From Lobosporangium transversale (Eukaryota; Mortierellomycota; Mortierellomycetes; Mortierellales; Mortierellaceae): a stretch of DNA of 64,000 bases. The stretch lies in assembly GCF_002105155.1 (NCBI RefSeq), contig NW_019028996.1, positions 310,001 through 374,000 on the forward strand. The letters are read 5' to 3'. Below are positions 46,401 to 58,259 of the stretch, in pieces. The notes beneath the pieces were generated by a model that did no database searches, had not been told where the DNA came from, and saw only the letters and a list, made by a program, of their open reading frames with translations. Positions within the stretch are counted from its first letter, which is position 1, and every line of letters begins with the position of its first letter. Made by a program: the position numbers and the translations under genes.

Positions 46401-49400
46401 AAAAAAAAAAAAAAAGAGAGAGAAAGAGAGAAAAAGAAAAAAGCGAGATTGAAAAAAATAATAATAAATAGCAATGATGAAATAGGAGGGACAAGGGGAA
46501 GCAGGGAGAGAGAAAGGATACACATTCTATGGGTTGTGCAGCAATCTTGATCATGGACATAAATATTTGTACACCAGACAGACTAACCAACTACACCAGG
46601 TTGATGTGGTTTTTTGGCTGCAATTGACCTCGTTCTACTTCCACTCCTGAAGCATCTACACGATTAGTCACTCTTAAGGAAAGGCAAGGCCTTTATGTTG
46701 AAGCACAACAGCCTTGAGTCCTACTCATCCATTTTGTCCCCCCTTCGAGGAAAAAAAAAAAAAAAAAAGGCTACTTGCTGTTTTACCTTTCTTGAAAAGA
46801 ATTAGTCCAATATTGGTCTTGGCCTAATCTAGCCTTTGTGTTTGCCTTTAGAGGACCCTATTGAGCACATCTCTTTCGTAGATCCTGCAGTAAATAATCG
46901 AAGACTCCTTCCAATCTTGATATGTTCGAGTCCCTGTTTGCTTTATTCCTGTTTGCTTTCTTCTAAAAACTCCTGTTTTTTTTTTTTTTTTTTTTTTTTT
47001 TTTTGGGCCTTTATGTCAAGACCGACAAGGTGGTTATCATTAAAAGAGTCAAATACAAAGCTTAAAGACCAGCAGTAGTCTCGATCATTCATCCAACCAG
47101 TATGAACGCATATACACATGTTTTTTTTTTTTTACTATAGGCCAATGGTCAAAAGAATCTATTCCAAGTCATGTCTTGCAAAGCTACTAAATGTAGGCAG
47201 CGTGTTATAGACCTAGGACGCGCGGAAATTTTAATGTCCCAAATCATGAAACAGAAAGAATGCAAATGCTCAGTCTTCGGAGAGTGCTCTCTTTTGTGCG
47301 ACCTTGATGCGCTCGTTTATTTGCACAAGCGTTCCTATGCACAGAGATGCACAGAAATGCACAGAAATGTCTCCACATAAAAAAAAAAAAAATTGCATCC
47401 TAAACCCCTCACTCTGGTTTCAATTTGATTATCTTCAATGTGCGCGGTACACGCGTGTACGACAGTTTCCTTGGCTCGACTCCACATACATGTACCTCAT
47501 GCAAGGAAGCTAGGAAGCCTATATAATATGCATCATTATACGTCATAATACTCTTCATAAAATTGAAAGCATGAAAAAAAAGTTCCAGCTGGTGAGATGT
47601 GCATACATTGGATTTGTTTCTATCGAGCATTGACCTCTTTTTTTTTTTTTTTTTTTTCTTTCTTCCGAAGATCGAAGCGGTCAATATCATCAGGTCAAAA
47701 TGACTAGAAAGTAGAATGGGAGTCTGGGATACATTGTATCGCAAACTTGCTAGGATCAAATTGAATCGCAGTAGCAAGAAGCTCCCTGTATGTTTCCATA
47801 CCGAGTCCGAGTCCTAACTTCGCCTCCAATGCCACGAGCCGACTCATACACACAAACAAACAACCAAACAAAAAAAAAAAAAAAAAAAGCTAAAAAAGAA
47901 AAAGAGAAATAAACGACAAAAGTGATAATGGAATAAGAGGGAAAAAAGAAGATCGTCAGTGTGATAACGAATAAAAAAAATCAGGACGTGAAGGCATTTG
48001 CTATGACAATGACAAAAAAAAAAAAAAAAAAAAAAAAAGTCTTATCATAGAATTGAGTTGTTCTTGTCAGGTTCTCGGTTGCGTTTTTTTTTATTATTAT
48101 TATTATTAAAAGAACCCTGTGCTTCAAGGTACATTAATAGAATCTATACATGGATAGATAAAAAAGATCTTGGCAAACTCAGCGGAATTAAGATCTTCAC
48201 TGGTTTATTGGCTTTACATTAATTATTAGCACAACAGCCTTCTTCCTCTCCTGTAATTGACATGATCCCTTTTCTTATTGGAGATTCATGCTGCATGCAT
48301 CAACCAAATGCAGAAATACATGATCCTACACCAAGGTAGTTCATAAGAGAAAACGTTTTATTATTATCAACGTGCAGAAGCAACACACCAACCAACCAGG
48401 TGGTCGTCTAGAGTAGAGCAGAGCATGATGGAAGTCTAGTATGAAAGAGAAAGGGAAAAGTCATGCTCTCTTTATTTAAAATATAATAAACCAAAATAAA
48501 TTAAATAAAATAAAAAATAAAAAAAAAAAAAAAAAAAAAACGAGCTATTTCAACGCTCATATAGACAAATAGATAGACAGATAGATGGTTATCATAGGCA
48601 TAAGGTTGGCCCGCCATACGCACCAGTTATTGACGATTGAAATGAAACGGGACCAAGAGTCTAGAGTCTAGATATCCATGTTAGCCTGCAGGACGACAAA
48701 CTATCTCTCTTTCTGTTTTTCTCTCTGCCCACTCTGTCTCTATCTCTCTCTTTCGGAAAGAGAACTTTAATAGTCAAAGAGTAATAGTCATTACTGACAC
48801 CACATGGCTTCTAGTGTTGGTACCTAGCTCCAATAGACCAATCGGGGCAAGGCATAAAGAGGGAGGAGGATGAGGGGTTTCAGGTGTAAAAAGGAAAAGG
48901 CCCGTGTCCTGATCGTCATCGTCATCTGCTTACTTTCTTGTCTTCGCCCAATTGCAATTCATGCTACTAAAAAAGCTGTTGTAGTAAAGAGTAAAGGCTG
49001 GAACCTTGGACTAAAAATGTCATATCACACGCGCACACGTGCAGAGAGGTCTCCACCAGCTTGTTTACAAACATATAATATCTATATAGTATATATTATA
49101 TGATCGAAGCCACCGATTTTGCCTCAAAACTGCACAGCCATCTTACACACGCGTTTGATATGACACCCATGATAGCCTCACGAGCCAGTCAATCAGCTAG
49201 TTGCCGACTTTTTCTTGCTATTTTTAATGCTTTGACAGGAAAAAGATAAAGTGTCAGTGACCCCACCGCCACCATAGGACATTTTGATTAGTGTATAATG
49301 TTGCCAGCCCGTCGCCTTGTCTGTCTCCTTTTTTTTTTTTTTTTTTTTTTTTTTAATAGTAAAAATAATAGAATACTAAGAGTAACATTATTAATGTAAG

Positions 49401-49611
49401 TAAAGCATTGAGCATAGAAAAGGGGTCCATTCCTGTTCTATATTTTCTATTGAAAAAAAAAAGAAAAAAAAAAAATGACCACTTCACTTGATATTATGCG
49501 TATGAGCCAGGCATGGACATAAACACAATGATGATTTTGTTGCAATCTCTTCTCGTGACGTCTCTAATTTAACGTTGATAGTAATATGTGTGCGTAATAA
49601 CTGATGAACAG

Positions 49612-49648
<37 letters not shown>

Positions 49649-51639
49649 ACTGATTGCTCAAAGAGCTTTTTGAATTCTTTCTTACGCGAAAAAAAAAAAA
49701 AGAAAAAAAAAGAAGAGAACGGCAAACGGCCTTTTCCCTTTAAGCTGGGTAGGAGTCGATTAAATATTTGTTTTTTTGTTTTTTTGTTTTTTTTTGTTTT
49801 TTAACGAACCCAACTCTACACAAAGGCACAGAGAAACAATCTTTTGAAAAATCAGGACAAAAGACATTTTTTAACCACTGACCACTGACCACTAGACCAT
49901 GGACCCACTAGTCACTGACCACTTTCCAAATCGGTAATAAAGATTAATAATAATCAGCAATGTTAAAAGTGTTCATAATGCATATTGTATACATGTGCAC
50001 TTTTTTTTTTTTTTTTTTTTTTTTTGTCTATGAGACATTTACTATCCTAGTAGGAATGTGATGCGTGATATGCTACGAGGCTTTCCTATGCGGTCTCTTA
50101 CAGTTTGTCTGTCCTATTGTCATCATCATCTTGAGAGCTTGCTGGCTTTTTGTTTGTTGCTCTTTATTTATTTTTTTTATTTTATTTTATTTTATTTTTG
50201 TCCTAATGTTCCAGTTCGCTTCCTCTTCCCGGTCTGGTCTATTGACCTTCGTTTTTTTTTTTTTTACTTGCGCGGGAAAACGCAAAAAGATGAGATGATG
50301 GTCCACTTGGCTGAAAAAAAAAAAAAAATAAAAAAAAAAAGAAAAGTTGGCTTGAGCGCCACTGCCGCCGTGCGTCTTTGTTTTTATTCTTGTTGGAAAG
50401 CAGAGGGCTGAGGGAAAGGGAGTGGGAGGAAATTATCTACGATTAGAACCCCATTTTCAAATGCTTGAACATGGTCTATGCGGCTCTGCGCGTTTGTATT
50501 GCTTGTCTAGACTTTTTTTTTTTTTTTTTTTTTTTTCTAAAAAGAAAAAAAAAAACAACATATATATCTTAATGTCCTGTAATGAAAGTTAGTGTGGTGC
50601 AGTACTATTCTGAGCTCCTCCTTCTTGGTTCATTCCTTTGTTCTTTTCAAGGCATTAAAAAAGGAAAAAAAAAGAAAAGCTCGGCTCTTTGTCTAAGGAC
50701 GATTATCTACAGCTGTTTTCTTTTTGTTTCGGGTTTGGCTCGTTTTGATTGGTCATTTTTTTTTTTTTATCGTTTTCTCTCTTTTGTGGAGAAGACAGAC
50801 TATTTCAACCAAATAGACCAGAAATCTTGTTTGTCCACGTACAAAAGACCAAAAAGGTAGAACGAGCAAATATCAAAGGAGAAAAAAAAAAATGAATAAA
50901 AGAGACATGCTCTGATAGACAATAGACGATAGACAGAGAGACATTGACAGGGTCACATTCAGTAGAAAACAGAGTATATACAGCCAATTCGACTATGAAC
51001 AGAAAAGATGACGTTTATTTTTATTTATTTATTATCGACTTTAAATGACTCTTGACTCGAAAGAGCAAGGTCAGTGAGATAGAGGCAGATTGAGCAATTA
51101 GGACAGAATATTAAAAAAGAAAAAAAGAAAAAAAAAAAAAAGAAAAAGTGCGAAGCCTAGAGAGTGCGCAGACGGATTGATATGGGATGTGGATAAGAGA
51201 TTTGCAACGCCAATGGCAAAGGCAAATGCTAAAGAGAATGGGGACAGGACAAATGTTAGTATCAATGTCGATGTTAAATGGCGATTGCAGCGGCAATGGA
51301 CATATCCTGGCGGAGTATGGAAGGGCTTTGTTTAGCCGCCCTGTCCTCCAAGATGACCGAAGAACGAGGTAGTGTTAGTCAGACAGTCATTCAGTCACTC
51401 AGTCTGTCACGACCGCAACAACAAGTAGACAGGTCAAAACAACAACAGCAACAACGACAGCGACAGCAGCAACAGCAGCAGCAGCAGGCAAGCAAGACAA
51501 GCAAAAGCAAAGGCAATAGCAATAACAATAACAACTATAACAACAACAATCACTGTTTGAATGTTGAATGTGTGTATCTAAACAAACATAAACTAAAACA
51601 GTCAATAGTATTTAATAAATGGATTCGATAGAGTCGAAT

Positions 51640-51800
51640 GTATATAAAAGATATATATATATGTATATAGTAATAGTAATAATAATATATATATACATAA
51701 AAAGTGATTTTCAATGCCATGTTATATATATATAATTAAAATGTATATATATATAATATATATATTTATATATATATTATATATATAACAAACGTATAGC
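51640..51800. repeat. TA-rich microsatellite cluster
   Basis: Several TATATA stretches with short interruptions over ~160 bp, just downstream of the CAA/CAG tract. Confidence 0.8.
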
Positions 51801-52552
51801 TAAGATAAATAAAACAAACCAATAAAATAAAATAAAATAGAGTGCGTAAAATAGTAAATAGAGATATAGAGTGATTGAATACACAGACTATTGAGCCGCA
51901 TATACGAGACAATTGAATTCCTTACTATTCTGTCATTGGTGGAAGTATACAATGTGGCAATTCAATTAGGCCTCATTGAACTTTACGTGATTGAATTAGA
52001 TTGAGTATTTCTTTTATACTTTTTTGCACACTTTCTCACCCAATGCCCATCCACAACACACGCCATGTCCATGCTCATGATGAATTTGTTATTGAGGCCT
52101 CTTGTTCCCCCCATCCACACCCTCTCTCCGCAAGAAACAAAAAAAACAAAAAATGGTACAAAAGGACTTCCATTTCTCCTCCTTTCCTTTTCTTTTTCCC
52201 TTTCTCTTTTTTTTTTTTTTTTTTTTGTATTTCTCTCTCTATTCCTCATTAACAATTATTCTCTATTTCTCTACCATTCATCTTCAGATTCTTTCTCTCT
52301 TTCTCTCTTAATCTAGTCTGATCTGTCTTTTATTCGTAGCCTCTTTTTAAACTGTTTCATCTCAATCTCGTTACGTCTTCGATCTGTTTCTTATCACCTT
52401 TTGTCCTTTTCTACTGTTCCTGATTAACTGTCAAGGCAAAAACGAAGAAAAAAAAAATAATAATATAAAGGACACTAATTTACACACTATACCCAACTTA
52501 TCCCTTCCCCAGACACAAACATAATTTTCATACACATCTCCTTCATAATAAA

Positions 52553-54041
52553 ATGACTGTCTCTGCGCTTGCCTCTCCTGCACTCTCAGAATCATCCGTC
52601 GCTAATGCCAGCGACGTAGGATTTCATCACAAGGCACAGACCAACAAGGACCAGATCGAGCAGTCACATTCGATTACAGTCGCGTCTGCTCCTTCACCCG
52701 CTGCCTCTTGCTCGTCTTCTTCCTCTTCTCCCCAATTCCCTGTTCACCACAGCTTCACTCCCACAACCTCCCAACTCGACCAACAACATCATCACCTCCA
52801 AATCCTTGGCAATCACCCCGTCTCTCCCGTTGCCTGTACCTTCCTTGACTTGCCCGAGGACCCATTCACGCCTGCCCGGGCCAACATCCTCTTTGCAGAC
52901 TCTGAATATAATACCAAGCAGGACTATCAAGAATCCGTCTACGAGAACGAGACCTTCATGCCCTACTCGACTGCCCCCACTAGCGACGACTGCCAAGCTG
53001 CTCATGAGTATAGCAGCAGTGCTGCCTACTACTCACAGCAGCGTGTCAAGAACGAGCTCTCTGGCGAGCAGTTTGCAAACTCCATCTCCACAGTCCCTTC
53101 CACATATATGATGTCCATGGCCCGGTCCTTCTCTGACAGCCAGCTCTCAGATATGTGTGATTCCCCCACGACCATGACTTTTGATTCCTCCGCTTCCACC
53201 GCCGCTGCCGCCGCTGCGCTCACAAGCCAACTTGCCTTGAACCAGGCCACCGGTAGCATGTATCACTCCTCTCTCGGCTACACCACCAGCCAGGTCGTCT
53301 ATAACGATGATTATTACATGTCTGCTCAACAGCACAACCTATACTCCCAACAACAATCTCAGAATCAATATCATCAACACAGCTATTCTACCAGCCCACT
53401 TTCAAGCATTTCTGAAGACTTCCCCTTGTCCCCTCGCTCGCCCTTCTCCAGCAGCAGCATGTCCTCCACTACAACTTATCCACTTGCCAGGACATTGAGC
53501 GAACCCTCAATCCCATTCTTCCAGTCCATGAACTCTGCTTCGAATGGCTCGTCCAGCACCAATGGTACAACCACACCCATGATCAAGCCTACACCCAAGC
53601 GATCAAGGGGTCGTCGTGTGTCCTGCAATCCCGATAACTCTGGCTGCAAGGTCTTTACTTGCCGCTTTGAGGACTGTGGTAAGATCTTCAAGCGATCCGA
53701 GCATCTCAAACGCCATGTTCGCTCCATCCACACCATGGAAAAACGTAAGTCTTGCATTTCCATTTCCATTAGTTTCGTACTATATCAATGCGAAAAAAAA
53801 AAAAAAAAAAAAAAAATCACACATTGCTAAACATTATTTTATTTTATTTTATTTTTTAAAATATTTAGCATTTGAATGCCCTATCCAGAACTGCCCCAAG
53901 AGATTCTCAAGGAGCGACAATTTGAACCAGCATATCCGTATTCATCGCCACAATGGTCGCGGTGATAAGAACAAGACTTTTGCTGCATTCACGCCATTCC
54001 TTCAAAACTACAGCACTTCAGATCTTCTTTCGTTCTCATAA
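52553..54041 (+). CDS. Two-finger C2H2 transcription factor of Msn2/Msn4 type
   Basis: Predicted 454-residue nuclear regulator in two exons: 52553-53744 and 53869-54041. The first ~350 residues are Ser/Gln/Thr/Tyr/Pro-rich, without recognisable fold, typical of activation regions. Two C-terminal fingers follow: CRFEDC...H-x4-H with RSEHLKR, and CPIQNC...H-x3-H with RSDNLNQ. The intron lies exactly in the linker between them (MEK|PFEC). The helix residues match yeast Msn2 closely (RSEHLKR; RSDNLSQ), so binding to AGGGG-type stress-response elements is inferred. Both fingers have a CxxxxC knuckle instead of the usual CxxC. The relation is to the Msn2/Usv1/Rsv family in general, and orthology is not claimed. 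A long pyrimidine-rich leader and an ~18.8-kb gene-free region precede it. Confidence 0.85.
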
Positions 54042-54482
54042 GAAACTGAAGGAGAAAGAAAAAAAAGAAAAAAAAAAAAAAGAAAAGAAAAAAATCCTGT
54101 TATTAGTTTTTAATTAGCGTCCCTATTATCCCTTCTACCTCCACCATGTATACTTAGCTCCGAATCTTGTATATATATTTCTATCTGTTACGTCTCCATC
54201 TCTTCAATAACTTGAACATTAGAGAGAATGGGATGTACAATGCCAAATACCACTTGAGACTAAGCACATGCTTTTCTCCTTAACTTTTTGTTGTCTATCC
54301 CTTAAATCCTTAAATTTAATAATATTTATAAAATAAAAAGACAAAAAAAAAAAGACTATTTTCTTTTCTTTTTTTTCGTCTCTTCTGATGATGTGAGTTG
54401 AAATAAATTAGCAACAGGAAGTAATCTGCAAATGTCCTTTAGTTTATCCGTATTGTCGTATTGTCAATGCCATATATGGCTT

Positions 54483-54513
<31 letters not shown>

Positions 54514-55006
54514 GGTTTGGATGGGAAAAAGGTATTGGTTGATCTACAACCGTGACAGACAAATCCTAGGTCCTAGAAAACACCAACGATTGTAATCACG
54601 TAATGATTTAGACTCCACAAAGGGCAGACTATCTTCCTGGGTGGTGTAGTCGAAATGGTTAGAGAGCCATGGCCAAAGATGTGTGACGGGACTTGGGCTT
54701 GAAGGGAAAGCTTTTGAGCCTGTGGGTATTTTTTGTGGAGAACAAAGGACAACAATTGGCCAAGGTCAGGTGCGCTCACTCTCCTTTCTAAAAAAAGAGC
54801 TTTTTTCTCGATGTCTCACGCCTCTGTCACTTCACTTTCACCTTTGCACTCACTCTTCGTCCTTGAACAAAACAAAACTCCTTCCCATCTTTCATCCCTC
54901 ATTCCATTACACATTCTTTTTCTTTTCTCTCTATTTAAGTCTTGCATCCTAATTTTCATTAATAAAACAAATAGTACACACTCCTGTCTTCTTTTCAATA
55001 AAAAGG

Positions 55007-55038
<32 letters not shown>

Positions 55039-55041
55039 TTC
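54042..55041. other. Intergenic region between the C2H2 gene and the polyQ gene
   Basis: AT-rich 3' flank of the C2H2 gene with a T run at about 54490-54513, then a CT-rich leader and a ~30-nt A run ending just before the next ATG. No further gene is seen. An open frame continues upstream from the polyQ gene through this leader, but it is probably untranslated. Confidence 0.6.
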
Positions 55042-55456
55042 ATGGCACCTTCAGCGTCTTGGTCGACGGCTGCTACTGGCCTTCTTCGACAGACTGTCAG
55101 GCGGCAGCATCAGCCATTATTGTCATTACATCCAGCGCCCCTATCATTTATTCAGCCTCCGTTCTCGTCGGGGTTATCGCGGTCTTCACTATCGTATAAT
55201 TCAGTCCGCTGGGCTTCAATTGTCCCGTTCACTAGCCATGAACATGCGTGTTATTCACCCCCACCTCCGCCTATGACATCTGAGCAAGCTAAAGGATATC
55301 AACAACAAAAACAACGTCGGCAAGAACTTTTGATGGAGGAACAGATCGAATTAGAACAACGCCAACGGATGCGGCAGCAACAGGAACTTCAGTTAGAATT
55401 GGCTAAACATCGTAATGCCATTTTAGAACAACAACAAAGAGCTAAGCAGGAACAAG

Positions 55457-55496
<40 letters not shown>

Positions 55497-56256
55497 GCAG
55501 CAGCAAGAAGCTCTGCAAAAGAAGAAATGTGATGATAATAACGCTAATGAACAGCCTCAAGAAGGACTTCCAAAATCTCTGAATGAACACCAAGAGTCAG
55601 CTGAGCAATTTCAATATGAAACCGACGCCACCTCAAGACGCCAATATATTCCTGTACGACTTCGTTCCATGTTTGGGTACCACAGACCGGAAAGTACAGC
55701 TGAATCCGAGTTAACCCCTTCACTTCCTCCTACTATTAAGCGGACTCGATCCATGATACCAGCTGAGGAGAGAGTTCGTTTGACTTTGATGGACTATACG
55801 CCAAAGCAAATCGATGCCATGACAATTGAGCAAGCTAATGCCATCCTTGCATCATCATCCGTCAAGTTATCAACAAAGTTTGAACCTAATATCAAATCGG
55901 AGCAGAAGCAATTACAGGAGCAGGATTGTCACCAGCAAGAACAGCAGCAGCAGGATACAAAAAAAAACAAGGATGATCTCTTCGACTCCAAACAGCTGAT
56001 GAACCAAATTGGTGTAACATCGTCTTTATCTTCCGCATTGACGAACGAGTGTGAGGGTCAATTGCTGCACAGTCCCGCAATGCTTGTTGTATCTGATATC
56101 ATTCCTGTCACCGATACACAACCCTTATTACAACAGCAGAAGCAACAACAGCATGTTAAGGCTGCGACATCATCAACATCACCCAACCCACGGCGGCGGC
56201 GGTCTTCTGGAAACACTTCTAGAGGTTCTTCCTCCTCATCCTCATCGACTCTGTGA
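55042..56256 (+). CDS. Gln-rich protein with mitochondrial-type N-terminus
   Basis: Single-exon frame of 404 residues. I do not recognise a family. The ATG at 55042 was chosen because it follows the A-run leader and starts a plausible targeting sequence: the first ~65 residues are rich in Ser, Leu, Arg and Pro, with no acidic residue (MAPSASWSTAATGLLRQTVR). A long Gln/Glu/Arg helical segment follows (~90-150), with a near-pure Gln run of about 17 encoded mostly by CAA. A conserved-looking middle contains RRQYIPVRLRSMFGYHRPES and VRLTLMDYTPKQIDAMTIEQANAILASS, and the tail is Gln- and Ser-rich. The middle segments may be the real functional core. The frame could extend upstream, but that part looks like untranslated leader. 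Confidence 0.6.
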
Positions 56257-56441
56257 TAGCTATCGACCATTTTCTGACACTCCTTCAGGATCGTATATAG
56301 AGCCAATTGTATTGTTTTTAAATTTTAAAGATGTTATTATTTAATGTAACAGGATTTAATCTCTTTTTACTCTAAAGCAAGTTTGATTTATCCATTTCTC
56401 TTTTTTCGTTGTTTTTATTTTTGTTTTTATCTATTTATTTT

Positions 56442-57240
56442 TTATACCATATCCTCATCATCTTCACCAAAATCGAGGATATATCCACGCCCGCTTCTTT
56501 CAAAGCGTTTGCCATTACCAATGGGAGGGATCGGAAGCGGGAGTAGAGCTGTATACCATGGGTAATGACCACGAGGTCCAATATTGAACAGATCCTGAAA
56601 ATTGCCCACAATACCGAAATCATACATATTGGAAAAACTTTCGCCTCGTTTCTTGCAGATCTTTTTCATATAAGAATTGTTATATTGCTCCAAAGTCGTC
56701 TGCGCCGTCAATGCCTGTGTGTGTGTGTGTGTGTTATATATATATATATATATATATAAATTAAATAGAGTAATATAGAATGTATTAAAAAAAAGTAGAA
56801 GAAGCTCGGGAGAAAAGCATAAGATTATACAATTAAATAAATACACAAAAAGAGACTTACCAAGTACCAGTGCCAGCATGCCATGCCTCCAACAGCAAAA
56901 CCGATCGCCACCGCCAATACCTCTCCGAACGCTACAATAGATCGATCTAGCCAGTAAGGCCATGTGTTCTAAAAACAAGTAAAAGAAATGATTGTTAAAT
57001 CAGACAAACAAAAGGATTTGATAGCCTTTCTTTCCTATAGTAAATTATCCCAAAATAAAAATCCTGCTGCTTGCTTTCCTAACATACATTACTGTCCATG
57101 TCGGCTGCCAACATGAATGGTCCTGCGCCCATGATAACATAGTATATACAGGCGATTGACAGGTATGTCAAGAACATGAGAAAAAACCGATGGTTGAAGT
57201 GTCCGACGCAATTATGAATCCAAGGACAATGCTAGTGAGG

Positions 57241-57276
<36 letters not shown>

Positions 57277-57509
57277 AAACGTGAGTAAAAGAACTAGTTG
57301 AAAAAAAGTATAAAAAAAAAAAAAAAAAAAAGTTTCTTACATGATCATACTTGAGAACGCAGCGCTTGCAAACACTGCAGTGATGTGTACGCTCAGGTTT
57401 AGGAAGAAGGCCTTAGAAAATGAAATATGAATGTTGGAAGTGAAAAAGGTAATTAATGAATACATCATTTCCTTGACATAACCATCTTATTCTGATAGCC
57501 CAGCTCGAT

Positions 57510-57542
<33 letters not shown>

Positions 57543-58259
57543 CTTACATCGTTTGCATGTTGGCGGAGCCTCTGTATAAGCTATATATATAGAGAGAGGA
57601 TCATGTCAGCCGAGAATCCCCTTTTCTTGTCAACTGCACAATAAAGAAAATGGCAAATGATCATACTCTCCATCTGTTGAAGGACATCTTGGAACATTAC
57701 ATCTCCCTAAAAGAGGGAAAAAAAAAAAAAAAAAAAAAAAAAAAAGCAGTGTTAGTGGTCAGTGGTTAGTGGTTAATGGTAAGGCTATTTCGCTTTCCAC
57801 AGATAAACATTGATAGACGCTAGGATTAATCAATGTCACACTTACAGTACTAGAGATACCGTCAAGCACACTTCCTGGTGGTGTCCGGACTGCATAGTAA
57901 TAGTTTGCAGCGATTCCCCAGACTAGATAACAAGACCAGACAAAGTGGAGGATATATGCAAGGTTGTCTAGAATGCCTATGCTTCCTTCTTCGTCTTCGT
58001 TTTTCTTCCATGTATAGTGGAATGGTAATACAACAGTGAAGAAGCAAAAGATAACAATCGATAATAATAGAAATGCAACAACCAGGAGGACAGGCCCCAG
58101 GCCAGAAATGGCCACATCCGTCAGTTGTTCTATTCGTGCGGAGAGTGTAGGACGTCTTCGTAAGCGAGGTATTGTTGGTTTAGTATTGGTAGTGATGGGC
58201 TGCTCATCGTCCAAGGGTTCTGATGTTGCCAGCGGAGTAAATTCAATGTCATTTGACAT
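56442..58259 (-). CDS. DHHC palmitoyltransferase
   Basis: Predicted 360-residue protein S-acyltransferase in seven exons: 57846-58259, 57667-57706, 57548-57580, 57341-57411, 57088-57231, 56861-56968 and 56442-56714. Two membrane segments (around residues 52-80 and 95-120) precede a Cys-rich domain: [25 protein letters not shown] and [15 protein letters not shown]. The catalytic D185-H-H-C188 is split by an intron after the first His. Two further membrane segments follow, and a C-terminal [13 protein letters not shown] resembles the NPxxxGxxxN-type tail motif of the family. It resembles Pfa-type and ZDHHC16-like enzymes; the exact orthologue is not decided. Exons 2 and 3 are only 40 and 33 nt. 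Intron 6 includes adjoining CA and TA microsatellites. The location is an endomembrane, inferred from the fold. Confidence 0.88.

Larger units (their letters stand above)
33777..52552. other. About 18.8-kb gene-poor, homopolymer-rich region
   Basis: I find no frame with convincing coding character. The longer frames are translations of A/T runs (Lys- or Phe-rich) or low-complexity repeats. It contains dozens of A or T runs of 15-38 nt, a GA microsatellite (about 34807-34874), TA-rich tracts (37205-37222; 51640-51800), a CAA/CAG-rich tract (about 51416-51550) and a heptamer repeat near 49873-49925. It could host long non-coding transcripts or distal regulatory DNA for the C2H2 gene at its right edge. 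Confidence 0.6.

Noticed and set aside
46900-46950. tRNA T-loop-like GTTCGAGTCC
   Set aside because: The flanking bases do not pair and no acceptor stem is present.
48870-49103. Small frame with a signal-peptide-like hydrophobic stretch
   Set aside because: Isolated in the gene desert, no homology recognised, and the second half is low-complexity; one such frame is expected by chance in 18 kb.
51278-51631. Gln/Asn-rich 117-codon frame in the desert
   Set aside because: It is the translation of a CAA/CAG/AAC tract without a non-repetitive core, promoter or splice evidence, and the opposite strand is equally open.
54733-55041. N-terminal extension of the polyQ protein
   Set aside because: The extension translates a CT-rich leader and an A run into Ser/Leu/Phe and poly-Lys; the internal ATG gives a credible targeting sequence.
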